The notes under the pieces were generated by a model that had not been told where the DNA came from, searched no databases, and saw only the letters and a list, made by a program, of their open reading frames with translations. A DNA stretch of 64,000 nucleotides. Origin: Siphonodentalium dalli. Lineage: Eukaryota > Mollusca > Scaphopoda > Gadilida > Siphonodentaliidae. The stretch lies in contig CP136063.1 in assembly GCA_032622095.1 (NCBI GenBank), positions 78,225,980 to 78,289,979 on the forward strand, written 5' to 3'. A program made the translations under genes and the position numbers. This document shows, piece by piece, positions 1 through 12,099 of the stretch (position 1 is its first letter; every line of letters begins with the position of its first letter).

Positions 1-381
1 TTACTTGGACCTTGGAGCATAGCAAATAACATGTTTCAAGGGCAATTTTTTAAATATTAATCTCTTTTTGTTGAATTTGAGTCTACACATGTATTATAAT
101 ACATAGTTGTTACCCATCTGACATGTTTTTAAGAAACAAAAGTAAATTTTTTACTTTGTGCATGTCCTTAAATAGAATATGGGGGCAAATTTAGAGTAGG
201 GCTTATTAGCGACATTGAAATAAAACTTGAGCTCTATATTCAAAATTAAAGTGACTTTAAGTAACTAAATCCTAAACAAGCTTAGCCGCTGGATTGCGCT
301 CCCAAATACACCTTGCAATATTAAATTTTCCCCCGGTTACGAAATAAGTTGATAAAAACATGAACTAACTTTCTATAAGCA
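1..381. other. No feature seen
   Basis: AT-rich DNA without coding signal or recognised repeat. Confidence 0.6.
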
Positions 382-781
382 TTAACCCTTTACCCAACAA
401 ACCGGCCAAAACCGGGCAAATAAAGCTGCAACAGCCTAAATTATCTTGGGTCTGTCTCAATAAAACCATACAAATATGGATATCATTGGAACCGGCTCAT
501 TGACCACATTGTGATGGTTACAGTTATGCCCTGTGCCAATGCATTCTCTTATATATGCGAGTCGACCATAGGTCGCCTCGCATATATAAGAGAATGCATT
601 GGCCTAAAAAAAATCTTTTTTTACCATTTTTTCTTACATTCTTTAACAATTTTATAATTTTTAATGTGTTAAGCCAATGCATTCTCTTATATATGCGAGG
701 CGACCTATGGTCGACTCGCATATATAAGAGAATGCATTGGCACAGGGTAAAAAAAATCCCGACTGTTGGGTAAAGGGTTAA
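382..781. mobile_element. TTAA-flanked MITE, subfamily 1 (full length)
   Basis: TTAA on both sides, then terminal inverted repeats CCCTTTACCCAACA / TGTTGGGTAAAGGG. TTAA duplication plus CCC ends is the piggyBac pattern. The interior has two hairpins built from CCAATGCATTCTCTTATATA and its complement. Next to its right end is GGGTAAAAAAAATCCCGACT, a block that otherwise belongs to the ends of the subfamily at 36303 and 62059. Confidence 0.8.
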
Positions 782-3700
782 TACATGTCTCTGAATGACC
801 GATTGAAGTCATGAAAAATACAACTTCAAACACGATGTTTGGGTCCCAAACAAATATTGCAACAGTTGTATACATTTAATTCTGGAATCGGAAATGGCGC
901 ACTGCTTTCGCTTTGTCATAATCATCAAAATAATGTAGTACCATAAATGTTTCAGAGCGACCACAGCTCTTGCTGGTACGTGTGCATTTTTTACCTGACA
1001 ACTGATTAAAAAATTGAAGCGGCACAAAGGAAACAATCTCAAATTTGTCGTAAAATGTAAGAAACAAAACATATTTTCGATGCTATATCGACGAATTTGT
1101 TTGAAAATCTTCCACGTAGGTATGTTGTGAGATACCTTTTATCAAATTATGTGCACATAATTTTAGGGTTCGAACGAGCCATGTCCATTTAGTAAGCAAC
1201 TAATCCTTTATTTATAAGCTTCTTTATATTATCTCAGTGAGATTGTCTGCATTTCATTATATAAGGCAATTAAAGATAAATAACACTGTTCTCAGCCATC
1301 GTAGGCATTTATTTTTTCTGAAGCCATATAATTTTAAAGGATTATCTGACCCTGGTTTGAAAGGTATTCAAATTTTAACTTGAAAATACGAACGAATACT
1401 TTTCATTGTATAATCCTCCTATCTTTATAATTGATATTAGATAATTATTGTAGTTTTAGCAGCATAATTCTATTTAGATGCACTGAATTTGGAAAGAAAA
1501 CCATAGCTGCGTTAAAATTCTTGCAAAAACTTTTTCCCCTAAGAAATTTGTTTGTGACTGAATTAAATTTTGTTTATGATGATTGAGAACATCTTAATTT
1601 TCTATTAATGACCTTAAATTAGGTCCTTTGTACAGGAGGAAGTGAATGATGACTGTTGTACTATTGTTTCATACATATCACTGCATCTAAATTCATCTCG
1701 CACAGGTAAAATGCACATAGAAATGCAAAGATTCATCAGGAATTAATTTCAGAAAAGTATTTCAATGTACATATAATTAAAATTGGTAATGAGAGGACAG
1801 GTGGAACCCACATATGTAAAACATCTTCTCTCACTTCTAATTTCATCATGGTTACTATTTTATCTGGGCTGTATTTGCTCATGAAGTTTAGGCAAAATAT
1901 ATGAATTGCCTTATTCATTAGGTTTGTAATTACCGATTCTTGTAGTTGTTGTGGCATGAGTAATCTGACCCAACTGACATCCTTGCTGGCTTGTTGTATT
2001 TAGGTATTTGAAAAAAAATATCTTAACAGATTATGATAGATCTTTGCATTTCTTAACTCTGTTTTGTTTGTTTTTCATATCACATCACTTGAGTAATCAA
2101 ATTTGAACTTCTTGGCAATATGATCTCACAACAAAAAAAACATGGTTTATACAAAGGGGTGAATTTATGAAAAAGGTATTTCGCCAAAAGCTGATTTAGA
2201 TATCCAAATTAGTTTATTACCAATAATAACTCACAACAATACCAAGCATGATTTCATATTTATAATACTGTTTTTTCTTGGCTCTTTGGACTGTGAGCAA
2301 GTGTGATTTAAAACTTCCATATATGGTGATGTCTAGTTCAAATTGGAATTCCCCAATGATTGTCATCACAAATATAAAGAAACATCTATTTCCATGTGTA
2401 ACCAGCATGGTGGTTATATAACATGTTCATTTGGATGAATAAAACATGATTACCAATTCGTACATATATGTATCCGCATTCCAACTATCACAAGATATCT
2501 TTCTTTTTTTGCTGGCGATACTTTTCATCATTTTATATTCCAAAAATAATTTGCTATCGCCATGCAAACCTTGTGTTACCTCTCATGGCGGTGTCATTGA
2601 GGTAGATACAATTTAACAAGATTTCAGAAATCAAAATCTGATAACTCTGAACTTTGAAAAGCCGAGGAAATAGAAATTTAGAGGCGTTAAATCAGATTAT
2701 GCATCTTGAAGCGAATTGTTCAAGATAGAATACCCGATTTTAGTGAATAAAATTTTTCATTACCTTATGTTGTCAAGCAGTTTATCAAATGATTATTCTT
2801 TTCATCTTCGTACCATCATACATGTACATTATCCTTGTTACCTGTTTACAGTTTAGCTGTACAGTGTCGTTATGTGCGTCAGTGGCCTAACGAAATGCCC
2901 TCCGTGTATAAATATATAAAGTTTTAATTTATTTTATATTTACACATACACGTGCGAAAGGTGTTAGCTCCCACTGGCATTTATGTATATATCGATGATA
3001 TGATGGGGTTTTTGATTCTGTTTATTATACATATTTTTTTAAATTGTTCAAATATTTTTACAATTGAACGTGAAAAAATCTCTTTCCATCAAGATGCCGT
3101 GCCTGTGCAATCTGTTTTTACTGACTTTTGCATGGTAATGCCCTTGCTGAGCACTGTTTATTGTTAAGCTCAGCACGCTAGGTGGCCATGAGTCAGTATT
3201 TAAAGGTACCTCCTATGCTCTTGTTTAATTACAGCAACATTTTGTATCAAAAGTTATATCTGGCTAAGAAATATCCTTGAACCCTTAACATTATAAGGCA
3301 TTTATGTTCTGATATATATCAAATAGATTGATTATCAATTAGGGACATGATGCACCACAATTTTCAGTTGCCATCTGTGAAATGACTAAAAACTAATTTA
3401 ATTGTTTCTTTCCTGCCATAGATTGTAGAGGTCAATTGACACAACTATTATGATCAAATATTATCAAAATTTAAGCAGCTATGAAATTGTAAAGTCTTAA
3501 CAGCTCTTACAAATGCAATATTAGAATTACTTTTATCTATATTAAAGTTAAATTGTTCGGAGAACATAGCTATTTGAATCTTCAGCATAGGGGGTACTTT
3601 TAGTGTCTTGTTACACAACACCGTACAATATGGCATCTCATAATCACACTATGTTTCCAGTCATTTATTATTTCATTAAAATGTCATTAAATTTTCATTA

Positions 3701-4230
3701 ATGTTAACGATCATTCCTTCATCATTCGATCTCTCAAACGTACTGCAAACTTTTCAATTCAGGTTAATTCAATTTGGATTCATGAATTCAGGTTAGAAAG
3801 GTAATGAATAGCATAACTTTGTTTTGATTATTTTTTATTTTTGAATATAATTTTTTTTAAATCAGTTTAATAATTGAACCTCATTGGTCATGTTAAAATT
3901 GATGATGTAACTTTAAAAACGTTTTCTCATTACAAAACCTGTATTGAAAACATAGATTGTTCACAAATTGTTGCAGATTGAAATTATCATTTTCTTTTCT
4001 GCATAGTTGAATCAACAGATATTAACTGTTAATTGCATAGTTTGACAGTAACATTGTCTTAGTCACCCGCCATCACTATTAAGCTCTGAGCATCTTGATC
4101 GGAAAAGTTAACATAAATAAAGAGAAGCTCAGATTATTTGTAGGCTTATTTTAATAAAAAATTACAATATTATTAAACCAGAGTTTGTTATAAGACCCAG
4201 TGCTAGTTATCCCTATCTATATAGCTATAT
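782..4230. other. AT-rich intergenic DNA
   Basis: No exon-like ORF, RNA gene or clear repeat. Short ORFs here lack splice signals or domain-like sequence. Confidence 0.6.
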
Positions 4231-4440
4231 TAAAATGGATTCTCCCATTCAGTTATACAATGTTCGTTGCAGTGGTCTATTATTCAATTGGAGGGATATC
4301 CAGGTAATAAAAGCAGATGACAGACCGACTAAATGAAATACAAGTGCAGAAGGATGTCTATTAGTGGGAAATGTTCATACAATAAGTTCAACAAACAACT
4401 TGTTGAATTTAATATCTGAATTGCTGAACATTGAACAAAT
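4231..4440 (+). mobile_element. Dispersed repeat C (partial copy)
   Basis: Shares TTCTCCCATTCAGTTATACA, TGCAGTGGTCTATTATTCA and AAGTGCAGAAGGAT with copies at 5270, 6436, 10975, 35180 and 60250. Complete copies appear to end in TTAACCCTTTCTATAC-type termini, so it may be another TTAA family. Confidence 0.6.
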
Positions 4441-4447
4441 AAGACTA

Positions 4448-4792
4448 TTAACCCTTTACCCAACAAACCGGCCAAAACCGGCCAAATAAAGCTTCAACAG
4501 CCTAAAATATCTTCGGTCTGTCTCAATAGAACCATACAAATATGGATATCATTGGAACCGGCTCCTTGACCACATTGTGATAGTTACAGTTATGCCCTGT
4601 GCCAATGCATTCTCTTATATATGCGAGTATAGGTCGCCTCGCATATATAAGAGAATGCATTGGCCATTCTTTAACAATTTTATAATTTTTAATGTGTTAA
4701 GCCAATGCATTCTCTAATATATGCGAGGCGACCTATGGTCGACTCGCATATATAAGAGAATGCATTGGCACAGGGCCCTTCTGTTGGGTAAA
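4448..4792. mobile_element. TTAA MITE, subfamily 1, right end truncated
   Basis: Starts TTAACCCTTTACCCAACA. The right end stops at GTTGGGTAAAGG, where the next repeat begins, so the final GTTAA is lost. Both core hairpins are present; the first has lost part of its loop. Confidence 0.75.
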
Positions 4793-5269
4793 GGCCCATT
4801 TAATTTTTGAGTCACCCGATTATATTTTTTTTATAGTGCCTTGATATACGTTTCAATTACAATCTATGCCATAAAATATTATTAAAATACTGTAATTCAT
4901 TACCATTTGAGATGTCTGTGTCTCAGAAAATGCCCATAAAGAATAGAAAACAGCTGAAATCATAGAAAGATTTCCCCTGTTATGGCTCCCAGATGGAACA
5001 GAATTCAAACTAAAAATGTGTTTTCAATGGAATGGGAATAACTCTATATCTTAAGATATAGAGTTATTCCTCTTCCATTGAAAATGAACGATGAAACTTG
5101 AGCACAGAACACCAAGTCGGTATCTGAACAAAAACAACATGTTCACAGTTTATTACACCGGATAAGTTGATAATACAATGTTTTGGAGCTTCCTCTTTTA
5201 AATCGATATATAATATGGCATATATTTTATATAAAATTATATGGGGGTTCAAAAATTAAGTGGGGCTTT
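4793..5269. mobile_element. Repeat G
   Basis: Begins GGCCCATTTAATTTTTGAGT and ends CAAAAATTAAGTGGGGCTTT, an imperfect inverted pair. It contains a hairpin at 5023-5084 centred on TATCTTAAGATA. Related copies are at 17234 and 24930. Confidence 0.65.
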
Positions 5270-5525
5270 AAAAAGGATTTTCCCAGTCAGCTATACAATA
5301 TACGTTGCAGTGGTCTATTATTCATTTGGAGGGATGTCCAGGTAATTAAACCAGATGACAGACATGCAAAAAATTGATACAAGTGCAGAAGAATTTCTAT
5401 TAGTGGGAAATGTTCAGACAATAAGTTCAACAAATGACTTGTTGAACTTATTTTCTGAACATTTCCTGAGGGAACTATTCGTCTAAGAGTATTAAGTACA
5501 GAAATGGTTTAATATTCGCCTCTGT
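5270..5525 (+). mobile_element. Dispersed repeat C
   Basis: Same family as 4231-4440. It includes the central hairpin GTTCAACAAATGACTTGTTG and ends near TATTAAGTACAGAAATGG. Confidence 0.6.
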
Positions 5526-5708
5526 TCTGTGAATTACATTCCCTTAGAGTTAAATCGCGCCATTAAATTAAGGGGTACTATATGCTAAATCCTGCCATTT
5601 ATGGGACCATCTCATTTTATGCATATAAATTGCAGCTCGTTTTCTAGACCAAATGTGCTCGGGAGGATATTTGTATCCACAGAATGAGCAATGTTCTATC
5701 AGATAAGA

Positions 5709-6024
5709 TCAAAGGGGTACTGTACACTAAATCTGGTGATTTATGGGACATCTCCTTTTATACTCAACAGAATATATGAAACAAATGAATGAATTTGAGC
5801 CATGGATTATTGCAAAATACACTCGTGTGCTCTGTGAAGGATGCAAACAACATGGTAATTATAATGAAAATGAATAAATGTCTGGAGTCATAAATTCATT
5901 TTCACTATAATTACCATATTTGTGTATTTTGCACTAATCTATAGCTCAAATATATTCTTTTGTTGCATATATTCTGTTTATAAAAGTAGATGATCCCATA
6001 AATAGTGTACAGGCCCCTTTAAAT
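5709..6024. mobile_element. Inverted-repeat element H
   Basis: Left AAAGGGGTACTGTACACTAA; right TAGTGTACAGGCCCCTTT. The interior is partly self-complementary (TAATTATAATGAAAATGAAT and complement). Lone left-end pieces occur at about 5570 and 6040. Confidence 0.6.
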
Positions 6025-6435
6025 TCGAATTTTGTTAAAGGAGTACTGTACACTAAATCCTGCCATTTATGTGATCATCTCCTAAATTATTATTGTACAG
6101 TCTGTGTGATAGGTGATCACTGATCAGGTACGTGTATGGCTTATTAAGCAACAGCAATTTTTAAATGATTTCGTGGACTGACAGCTTAATTATGGTTAAT
6201 TATAATACCTTCAATTTCTCTCCCAAGTCCCAATCAGAAAACATATTTCCCAAACTTGAGATATTTGAACATATTTCTCTTCCCCCCAAGCCCCATTGGC
6301 ATGATAAAATCAAAATGAAAACAAGTGAATGTTGAGGTCAAATCTTGGATTTATTTACAATTTACAACATTGAGAGTGGAGGATATAAATAAGTTAATTA
6401 AACAGGTGCATACTGATTCTATCCTTTCTTAACTA

Positions 6436-6690
6436 AAAGGAATATTCCCATTCAGTTATAATAGTATACTTTGGAATGGTCTACTATTTATTGAGGAAAT
6501 ATAAGCAGACGACAGACAGATGAATTGATAATACAAGCGCAGAAGGATTCATATTGATGGTGGGAAATGTTCAGATGATAATCTCAACAAACGTTTGACA
6601 CTTTGTTGAACTTATGATCTCAACATTTCCTAAGGAAACTACTCGTCTGAGTATTTAGTAAAGAAAGGATTCAATATTTTACAGCAGAAT
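6436..6690 (+). mobile_element. Dispersed repeat C
   Basis: Same family, diverged. It begins ATTCCCATTCAGTTATAATA and ends GAGTATTTAGTAAAGAAAGG. Confidence 0.6.
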
Positions 6691-6697
6691 CGTATGT

Positions 6698-6928
6698 TTA
6701 ACCTTTTGAGTGCCAGGGGCCGATCTCATCGGCCCTAAACCTACAAAATAAGTCTGTTAAAGCATATAAGAATAAATTATTAAAATTGTAAAAAAAAAAC
6801 ATTTTTTAGGCCAATGCATTCTCTTATATATGCGAGGCGACCTATGGTCGACTCGCATATATAAGAGAATGCATTGGCACAGGGTATATGGGTTGATACA
6901 AAAATCGACCTGGCACTCAAAGGGTTAA
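6698..6928. mobile_element. TTAA MITE, subfamily 2 (GAGTGCCAGG ends)
   Basis: TTAACCTTTTGAGTGCCAGG at the left and CCTGGCACTCAAAGGGTTAA at the right. It has one copy of the shared hairpin core. The block GGCCGATCTCATCGGCCCTA forms a small palindrome near the left end. Confidence 0.75.
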
Positions 6929-7680
6929 GAAATCTGTACAAGGCACATGAAGCCCAAACACAATGGTTGTCTGTCGTACATTTGGCCAAAATGGCCAAAA
7001 TTACACAATTATTTCCTACTATTACTGTACTGACTCAAAATAAGTTTCTGAATAAGATTTGTTATGTATGAAATATGACAACACCCAGCCCAAGCTATAT
7101 AATACCAGACCCATTCAACACAAACAGTTACAATATTATACCTGTCTTGGTGCAAAAAAAAAATTGGGTTAGAGGCACACAAGGCCCATCTACCATCAAC
7201 AAATACATGAAAAAATAGATTGACATTTTTCTATTTTCATTATTAATAGCTTTCCAATAATTATATTTTGCATGTCAAACAATTGTTATGTCAACAGTGG
7301 AATTACCAATAAAATCCAAATTAGTTCAATAATAGACCAAAGTTTAATCAAAACTTGACGGTAAACATTGGAAAAGGTCAAATCATTAAAAAATATTCCG
7401 AAAATCACTAAAATATTTTAACTTACAATGCGATTAGCGATGTTTGTTGACACAAATCAACAGTTTTGTTTAATAACAATGGTTTCAACATGTGAAATTT
7501 TGTTATTTCAGAACTATTAATAATGAATTTAAAAACAAAGTTTATTTCTCCATGTCCTTAGTGGTGATTTTTTAACAGACTTATATTTTTTGCACATTTA
7601 TCCACTGCGAGTGCATACTGTCCCTTTAATGCACTGCAGATCCCTGTAGTGAAACAGCAACAAACAAGTACGGAAATAGA
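6929..7680. other. AT-rich intergenic DNA
   Basis: Nothing recognised. Confidence 0.6.
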
Positions 7681-8088
7681 GTGTCTGACATTTGCAGAAT
7701 GAGGTCCCCAGAGGGTGAATTTAGTGACGCTATTCTGCACAATGGGCTAGCATCCCCAATTTCACCATCTGGGAACCTCATTCTGCTTAGACCTCAACTG
7801 CTATGGGAGATCTAGGATCAGATTAAAGTTCCCCAGTTATGGTTGGTTATGTTCAGTTCACCCATTAGTCACCTCAATTATGCATTTTATCTTAGGGGAT
7901 AAAAAACTGAACAAAAGGGAAAAAGTTACTAAAAACAATGTTATTTTGAGACTATAGATACTTCCCAGAAGTTGAGGCATAAGCAGAATGAGGTCCCCAG
8001 AGGGCGAATTTGGTATGCTAGCCCGCTGTGCGGGGGTAGCATCACTAAACTCTCCCTCTGGGGACCTCATTCTGCAAATGTCAGACAC
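7681..8088. mobile_element. Double-hairpin element F
   Basis: Ends GTGTCTGACATTTGCAGAAT and its complement. Each end carries a near-palindrome of about 90 bases bounded by GCAGAATGAGGTCCCCAGAG and its complement, with a non-palindromic middle between. Confidence 0.7.
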
Positions 8089-8202
8089 ACTATCTCCAGG
8101 TTTGGTGACAACAACTGGCATTTACACAGGCTAGCGCAGTGGTGCCAAGGCATATGTGGCTGCGGTATTGCACTTAGTGGGAGGTCCTAGAATTGTGACA
8201 AA

Positions 8203-8581
8203 CAGGGGCGCCGGAAGCATCCAAGGGCATGGGGGCCAGAGCCTACAAAAAGGGCATTTTCCCGCAAAAAAGGGCATTTTCTCCGCAAACTCGGGAAAAT
8301 AACCATAAATTCATTGTGGCAAAAATCCCTATTTTAAAAGTATTTGTCGGTTTTTATGGCCGTTTTGTGATAAAATTCACAACAAATTAATATTCCTTGT
8401 GAAATGGGTGGTATTTGGACCAAAAAAGTCACATTTTGCTATAAAAACACGAGATTAAACACACAAAAAGCATTTTCTGTCTCCAGAAAAAGGGCAAGTC
8501 CTGCCCCCACTCGCCCCCTTGGTCAAGGGCAGGGGGGGGTCAGCTGCCCCCTCTGCCCCCCCCCCTCTTCCGGCGCCCCTG
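8203..8581. mobile_element. hAT-type element with perfect 8-bp duplication
   Basis: Begins CAGGGGCGCCGGAAG and ends CTTCCGGCGCCCCTG. Flanked by GTGACAAA at 8195-8202 and 8582-8589. It contains a C-rich tract near the right end. It lies about 110 bases beyond the light chain stop codon. Confidence 0.88.
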
Positions 8582-8690
8582 GTGACAAATGAAGACACCT
8601 CAGAAATAATCAGTCCACGACCAGCATTTTATGAACCAAAATGCACCTGCCAAATTATAAAGATCACAGATACTATAATACACTCCTTCG

Positions 8691-8929
8691 TCATTCACCT
8701 TCCTTCTCTGATACGTCTAACTTTTTCTTAGATTTTTTCGGCGCCTCTTCTTTTTTTGGATCAGTGTCCTTTTCTTGCGCTCCATATTTGAGAATTTTTG
8801 TGAACTCCAGGTAGTCGAATTTTCCACCTTTGATAGGTGCACCATGGAAGAGTTCATCAACCATTTCCTCGGACCACCGATCACCCATGGACATCAGAGC
8901 CTCTCTCAGACAGTCATCTGATATATAAC
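8691..8929 (-). CDS. MRLC: Myosin regulatory light chain, last coding exon with basic C-terminal tail
   Basis: This exon encodes residues 115 (part) to 193 and the TGA stop at 8691-8693. It carries the degenerate C-terminal EF-hand lobe, with [13 protein letters not shown] and [17 protein letters not shown] typical of the family. Vertebrate and insect relatives end near this point at about 171-174 residues. Here about 24 residues follow (170-193), rich in Lys and Glu, with the core PKKSKKK. The tail is in the same open frame and has no splice-site-like break, so it looks genuine. The total of 193 residues is the sum of 102, 241 and 239 coding bases. The 3'UTR runs toward a hAT element at 8203-8581; I saw no clear AATAAA between stop and element. 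Confidence 0.92.
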
Positions 8930-10261
8930 CTTAAATCAAGAGAAGTCTTAAAGATATGGTAATCGTTTGCGGTGGGTATTGCTGTTTAAAATAGTCACAT
9001 CCATTGGAAATGTCATAAACAGAAAGAATATTATATTATAGACAAACTTATATACAAAATATATACCAATAATAAATATCACGTAAATTTCATGTTATTG
9101 TCATGTTAGTACTCTGTGTTAAGTAAACAAACAGTAGGTAACGAGTATGCGATAAGCAAAACACTCATCAGCGGGGAGACCACACTAAAGAACTTTGGTT
9201 AGAAATGCCACCAATTTGTTTACAACATACCTGTATGATTTTGTGTTGAATGTGTCACAGTGAATCACTATCCCCCAAAAAATCACCATGGTGTTAAGTG
9301 TTTTGCTTATTGCTCACTATTTACATGCTGTAAATAAACAAACGGTCAGCTCACACAAACTCACACCAAGTGTGTTTTGTTGATATTAGCACATGCGTAC
9401 ATACTATCATTAATTATACTATACTATTAGTATATTCTTGAGGAAATTTTCATAATTTGGTAACTGTTACTTCTTAATTATAACCTTTAATGAAGGCCAT
9501 CCGTGCCTTTAAATTAGCCTTTGACGTCTTATTTGGAAGAATTATTTTAATCTTCGAAGAAGTGTTCAAAGACATATTTTAAAGACTTATCGGAATCTAA
9601 TAGTATTTATTTTGCAGAGTTATTTTAGTCTTTAGCGACTTATTTTAAGGACTTATTTTAGTCTTAAAAGAAGTATTTTGAGGACTAAAATAAGTCTTCG
9701 TCAAAATGAGCATCAAGTTTGGTGAATGGAATCTGAAAACTTTGAACGAAAGTCAGAAAAGATTTCAATTCGCGTGCCGATACCAACCCCCCTCCAAATA
9801 GTTCGTCCTTCTATCACAATTTTCAAATGGTAAATTATTGGTTCAATATTATCTCGTTAACCCTTTACCCAACAAACCGGCCAAAACCGGCCAAATAAAG
9901 CTCCTAAAATATCTTCGGTCTGTCTCAATAGAACCATACAAATATGGATATCATTGGAACCGGCTCCTTGACCACATTGTGATAGTTACAGTTATTCCCT
10001 GTGCCAATGCATTCTCTTATATATGCGAGTCGACCATAGGTCGCCTCGCATATATAAGAGAATGCATTGGCCTAAAAAAAATCTTTTTTTAACACTTTTT
10101 ACCATTTTGTCTCACATTCTTTAACAATTTTATAATTTTTAATGTGTTAAGCCAATGCATTCTCTTATATATGCGAGGCGACCTATGGTCGACTCGCATA
10201 TATACGAGAATGCATTGGCACAGGGCCCTTCTGTTGGGTAAAGGGTTAAAGCTACAATTAC
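8930..10261 (-). other. Intron 2 of the regulatory light chain gene
   Basis: A GT-AG intron of about 1.3 kb. It contains the TTAA MITE at 9857-10249, a stretch with repeated ACTTATTTTAGTCTT-like motifs at about 9520-9710, and an imperfect inverted repeat around 9121-9345 that contains AAGCAAAACACT and its complement. No coding potential was seen on either strand. Confidence 0.8.
9857..10249. mobile_element. TTAA MITE, subfamily 1, in light chain intron 2
   Basis: Full length with TTAA on both sides and CCCTTTACCCAACA ends. It lies 12 bases from the exon 2 splice donor. It is close in sequence to the copies at 382, 53872 and 57332. Confidence 0.8.
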
Positions 10262-10502
10262 CCAAATTCTTCTCGTCGAAACAAGCAAATGCGTTCTTTA
10301 TAACATCCTCAGGATCTGTTCCGTTAAGCTTTTCGCCGAAAAGGGTTAAGAACATGGTAAAGTTTATGGGTCCCGGTGCCTCACGAATCATCTTCTCGAA
10401 ATATTTATCCGGTAAATCTTTTCCCAGAGAAGTGAACATTTCTATCAAGTCATCCTTGTCGATGTATCCGTCTCGGTTCTGATCAATTGTGTTGAACGCT
10501 TC
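10262..10502 (-). CDS. MRLC: Myosin regulatory light chain, second coding exon
   Basis: This exon encodes residues 35-114 and the first base of codon 115. It holds the first EF-hand, loop [12 protein letters not shown] at residues 41-52, the single divalent-cation site kept in this family. It is followed by the family signatures [11 protein letters not shown] and [17 protein letters not shown]. The acceptor is TTTCCAG and the donor is GTAATT. It joins exon 1 in phase 0 and exon 3 in phase 1 without adjustment. The closeness to animal non-muscle/smooth-muscle light chains (MYL9/MYL12, insect sqh), rather than to the striated molluscan adductor type, is from remembered family sequences, not a search. 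A TTAA-type MITE ends only 12 bases into the downstream intron. Confidence 0.95.
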
Positions 10503-10969
10503 CTGGAAACAAAAGATTCAAATAACCGTATAGAGCTGTCATCCTGAGCTCGTTGAGCTATATATATATCAACTTGACGGATATTTACAAATCAGACCGA
10601 AATGTCTGGAAATGAATTTGCAGATTTTCATAATACACGTATATGCAAGGAAAAGAATTGTACGGAAAATATGTGGGGATACAGGGGGATGTGGTAAATT
10701 AATGCTGCTTTAGTAGATTAATTGCATGGTCGGCAGGGGAAATTTTTTGATTTTTTTCTCATGAACGAAGGACAATAATTGTGGGGGCAGAACTCGAACT
10801 CGATACTTAGGGTATATATCTGAACCAGGCCTATATTTCAACAGACAATTAACACACGCGCCAAAAATATATTCCGCATACGGTTGACCATAATTATATA
10901 TAATGACACGTCCTGGACTCGTTGGGAAAATTACATTTCCAACAACATCACACTTTGTTGCGAATTTAG

Positions 10970-11570
10970 CCCTTTCCATTATACTGAATGGATTATCCCA
11001 GTCAGTTAAGAAAGTGAACATTCGTCATTGTAATGATCTATTATTCATTTGGACTCCGAAATGAGTGGAAAATATCTCGCGAATGGCTATCATTCGATGG
11101 TGACAAAAACGTTCTGTTCTGTTCTACAATCCGTGCTGCGAATGTTATAAACATGTTCGTATCTGGTTGTTGTAGCATCATGAAGAAAGATCTTATTCTG
11201 AAACACGAGCTAACCAAAGGTATGTGTACTACGTTTCAAATTAGACTTAAATATCACGCTATGTTCAAAAGTGGCACCAAAAAATACTGGTCGGAAAAAA
11301 GTGGCAACAGAAAGTATAAAGTGGCTCTAAAAATAATGCAATTGGCAACAGTGTTGGCACCTGGGAATTTTGGGCAAGCGCGAACCCTGATTTGGAGGGA
11401 TGTTAAGGTGATAAAAGCAGACGACAGATAAATAAAAGTGCAGAAGGATCCCCATATTTACTGAGAGAAATGTTTAGATAATAAACTTGTTATTTAAACA
11501 TGTATTCTGGGATAGGTACTCATCTATGACGGCTTAGTATATACAAAAAGGTTTTATTTAATGCACAACA
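10970..11570 (+). mobile_element. Dispersed repeat C with internal insertion
   Basis: Begins CCCTTTCCATTATACTGAAT. The family sequence stops at ATTCATTTGGA and resumes at ATTTGGAGGGATGTTAAGG; the zinc-finger-like fragment lies between. ATTTGGA occurs on both sides of the insertion. Confidence 0.6.
11060..11222 (+). pseudogene. Zinc-finger-like exon fragment (TTF/ZNF862 type) inside a MITE
   Basis: The plus strand encodes REWLSFDGDKNVLFCST, then NMFVSGCCSIMKKDLILKHE, ending at CCAAAG|GTATGT, a splice-donor-like site. The order WL-x-(F/Y)D, FCS, (N)xF-x-G, KK, KH recalls the TTF-type zinc finger found in ZNF862/ZMYM-like proteins and at the N-terminus of some hAT transposases. The second cysteine expected two residues after FCS is absent (Ile follows), so the finger is probably dead. 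The fragment sits inside a TTAA-related element. The repeat ATTTGGA is present on both sides (about 11056 and 11391), suggesting an insertion of about 335 bases. Family assignment is from memory of the motif. Confidence 0.4.
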
Positions 11571-11737
11571 CCTATTCAGATGCACGTGTGGATGTTAACA
11601 AGTTCACTGCTAGTGCATGATATAATGCCGATAAGGAAAACCGATTTCGATAGTGTAGGCCGAAGAAAGAAAGTGTATAGGAATCTACTCATGAAGGGTA
11701 AAGTATGATCGAACCCTTATTTGCGTACAAGCCTGCA

Positions 11738-12099
11738 AATAATAGCACAGCGGGCTAGCATCACCAAATTCACCATCTGGAGACCTCATTCTGCTTAGGC
11801 CTCATCTGGAAAGTAACTATAATATCAAATTAACATTGTTTAGTTACGTTTTCACTTCTGGGAAGTTTCTATAGCTAGCCCCTATAATTTGCAGAAGATA
11901 AAATGCATAATCGAGGCGCCAAATGGGTGAACATCGCCAACTTCAACTGAGCTAGGAACTTCAATCTTATCCTAGGTATACCATAGCAGTTGAGGGCCTA
12001 AGCAGAGTGAGGTGAATTTGGCGATGCTAGCTCGCTGTGTGGTATAGTATAATTAATTCTCCCTCTGGGGACCTCATTCTGCAAATGACAGACACGCTA
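11738..12099. mobile_element. Double-hairpin element F, decayed
   Basis: Second copy, with part of the left hairpin missing. Right end GACCTCATTCTGCAAATGAC. It lies in light chain intron 1. Confidence 0.65.

Noticed and set aside
555-773. Recurrent peptide [16 protein letters not shown] seen in many places on both strands
   Set aside because: It is the translation of the MITE core hairpin, not a gene family.
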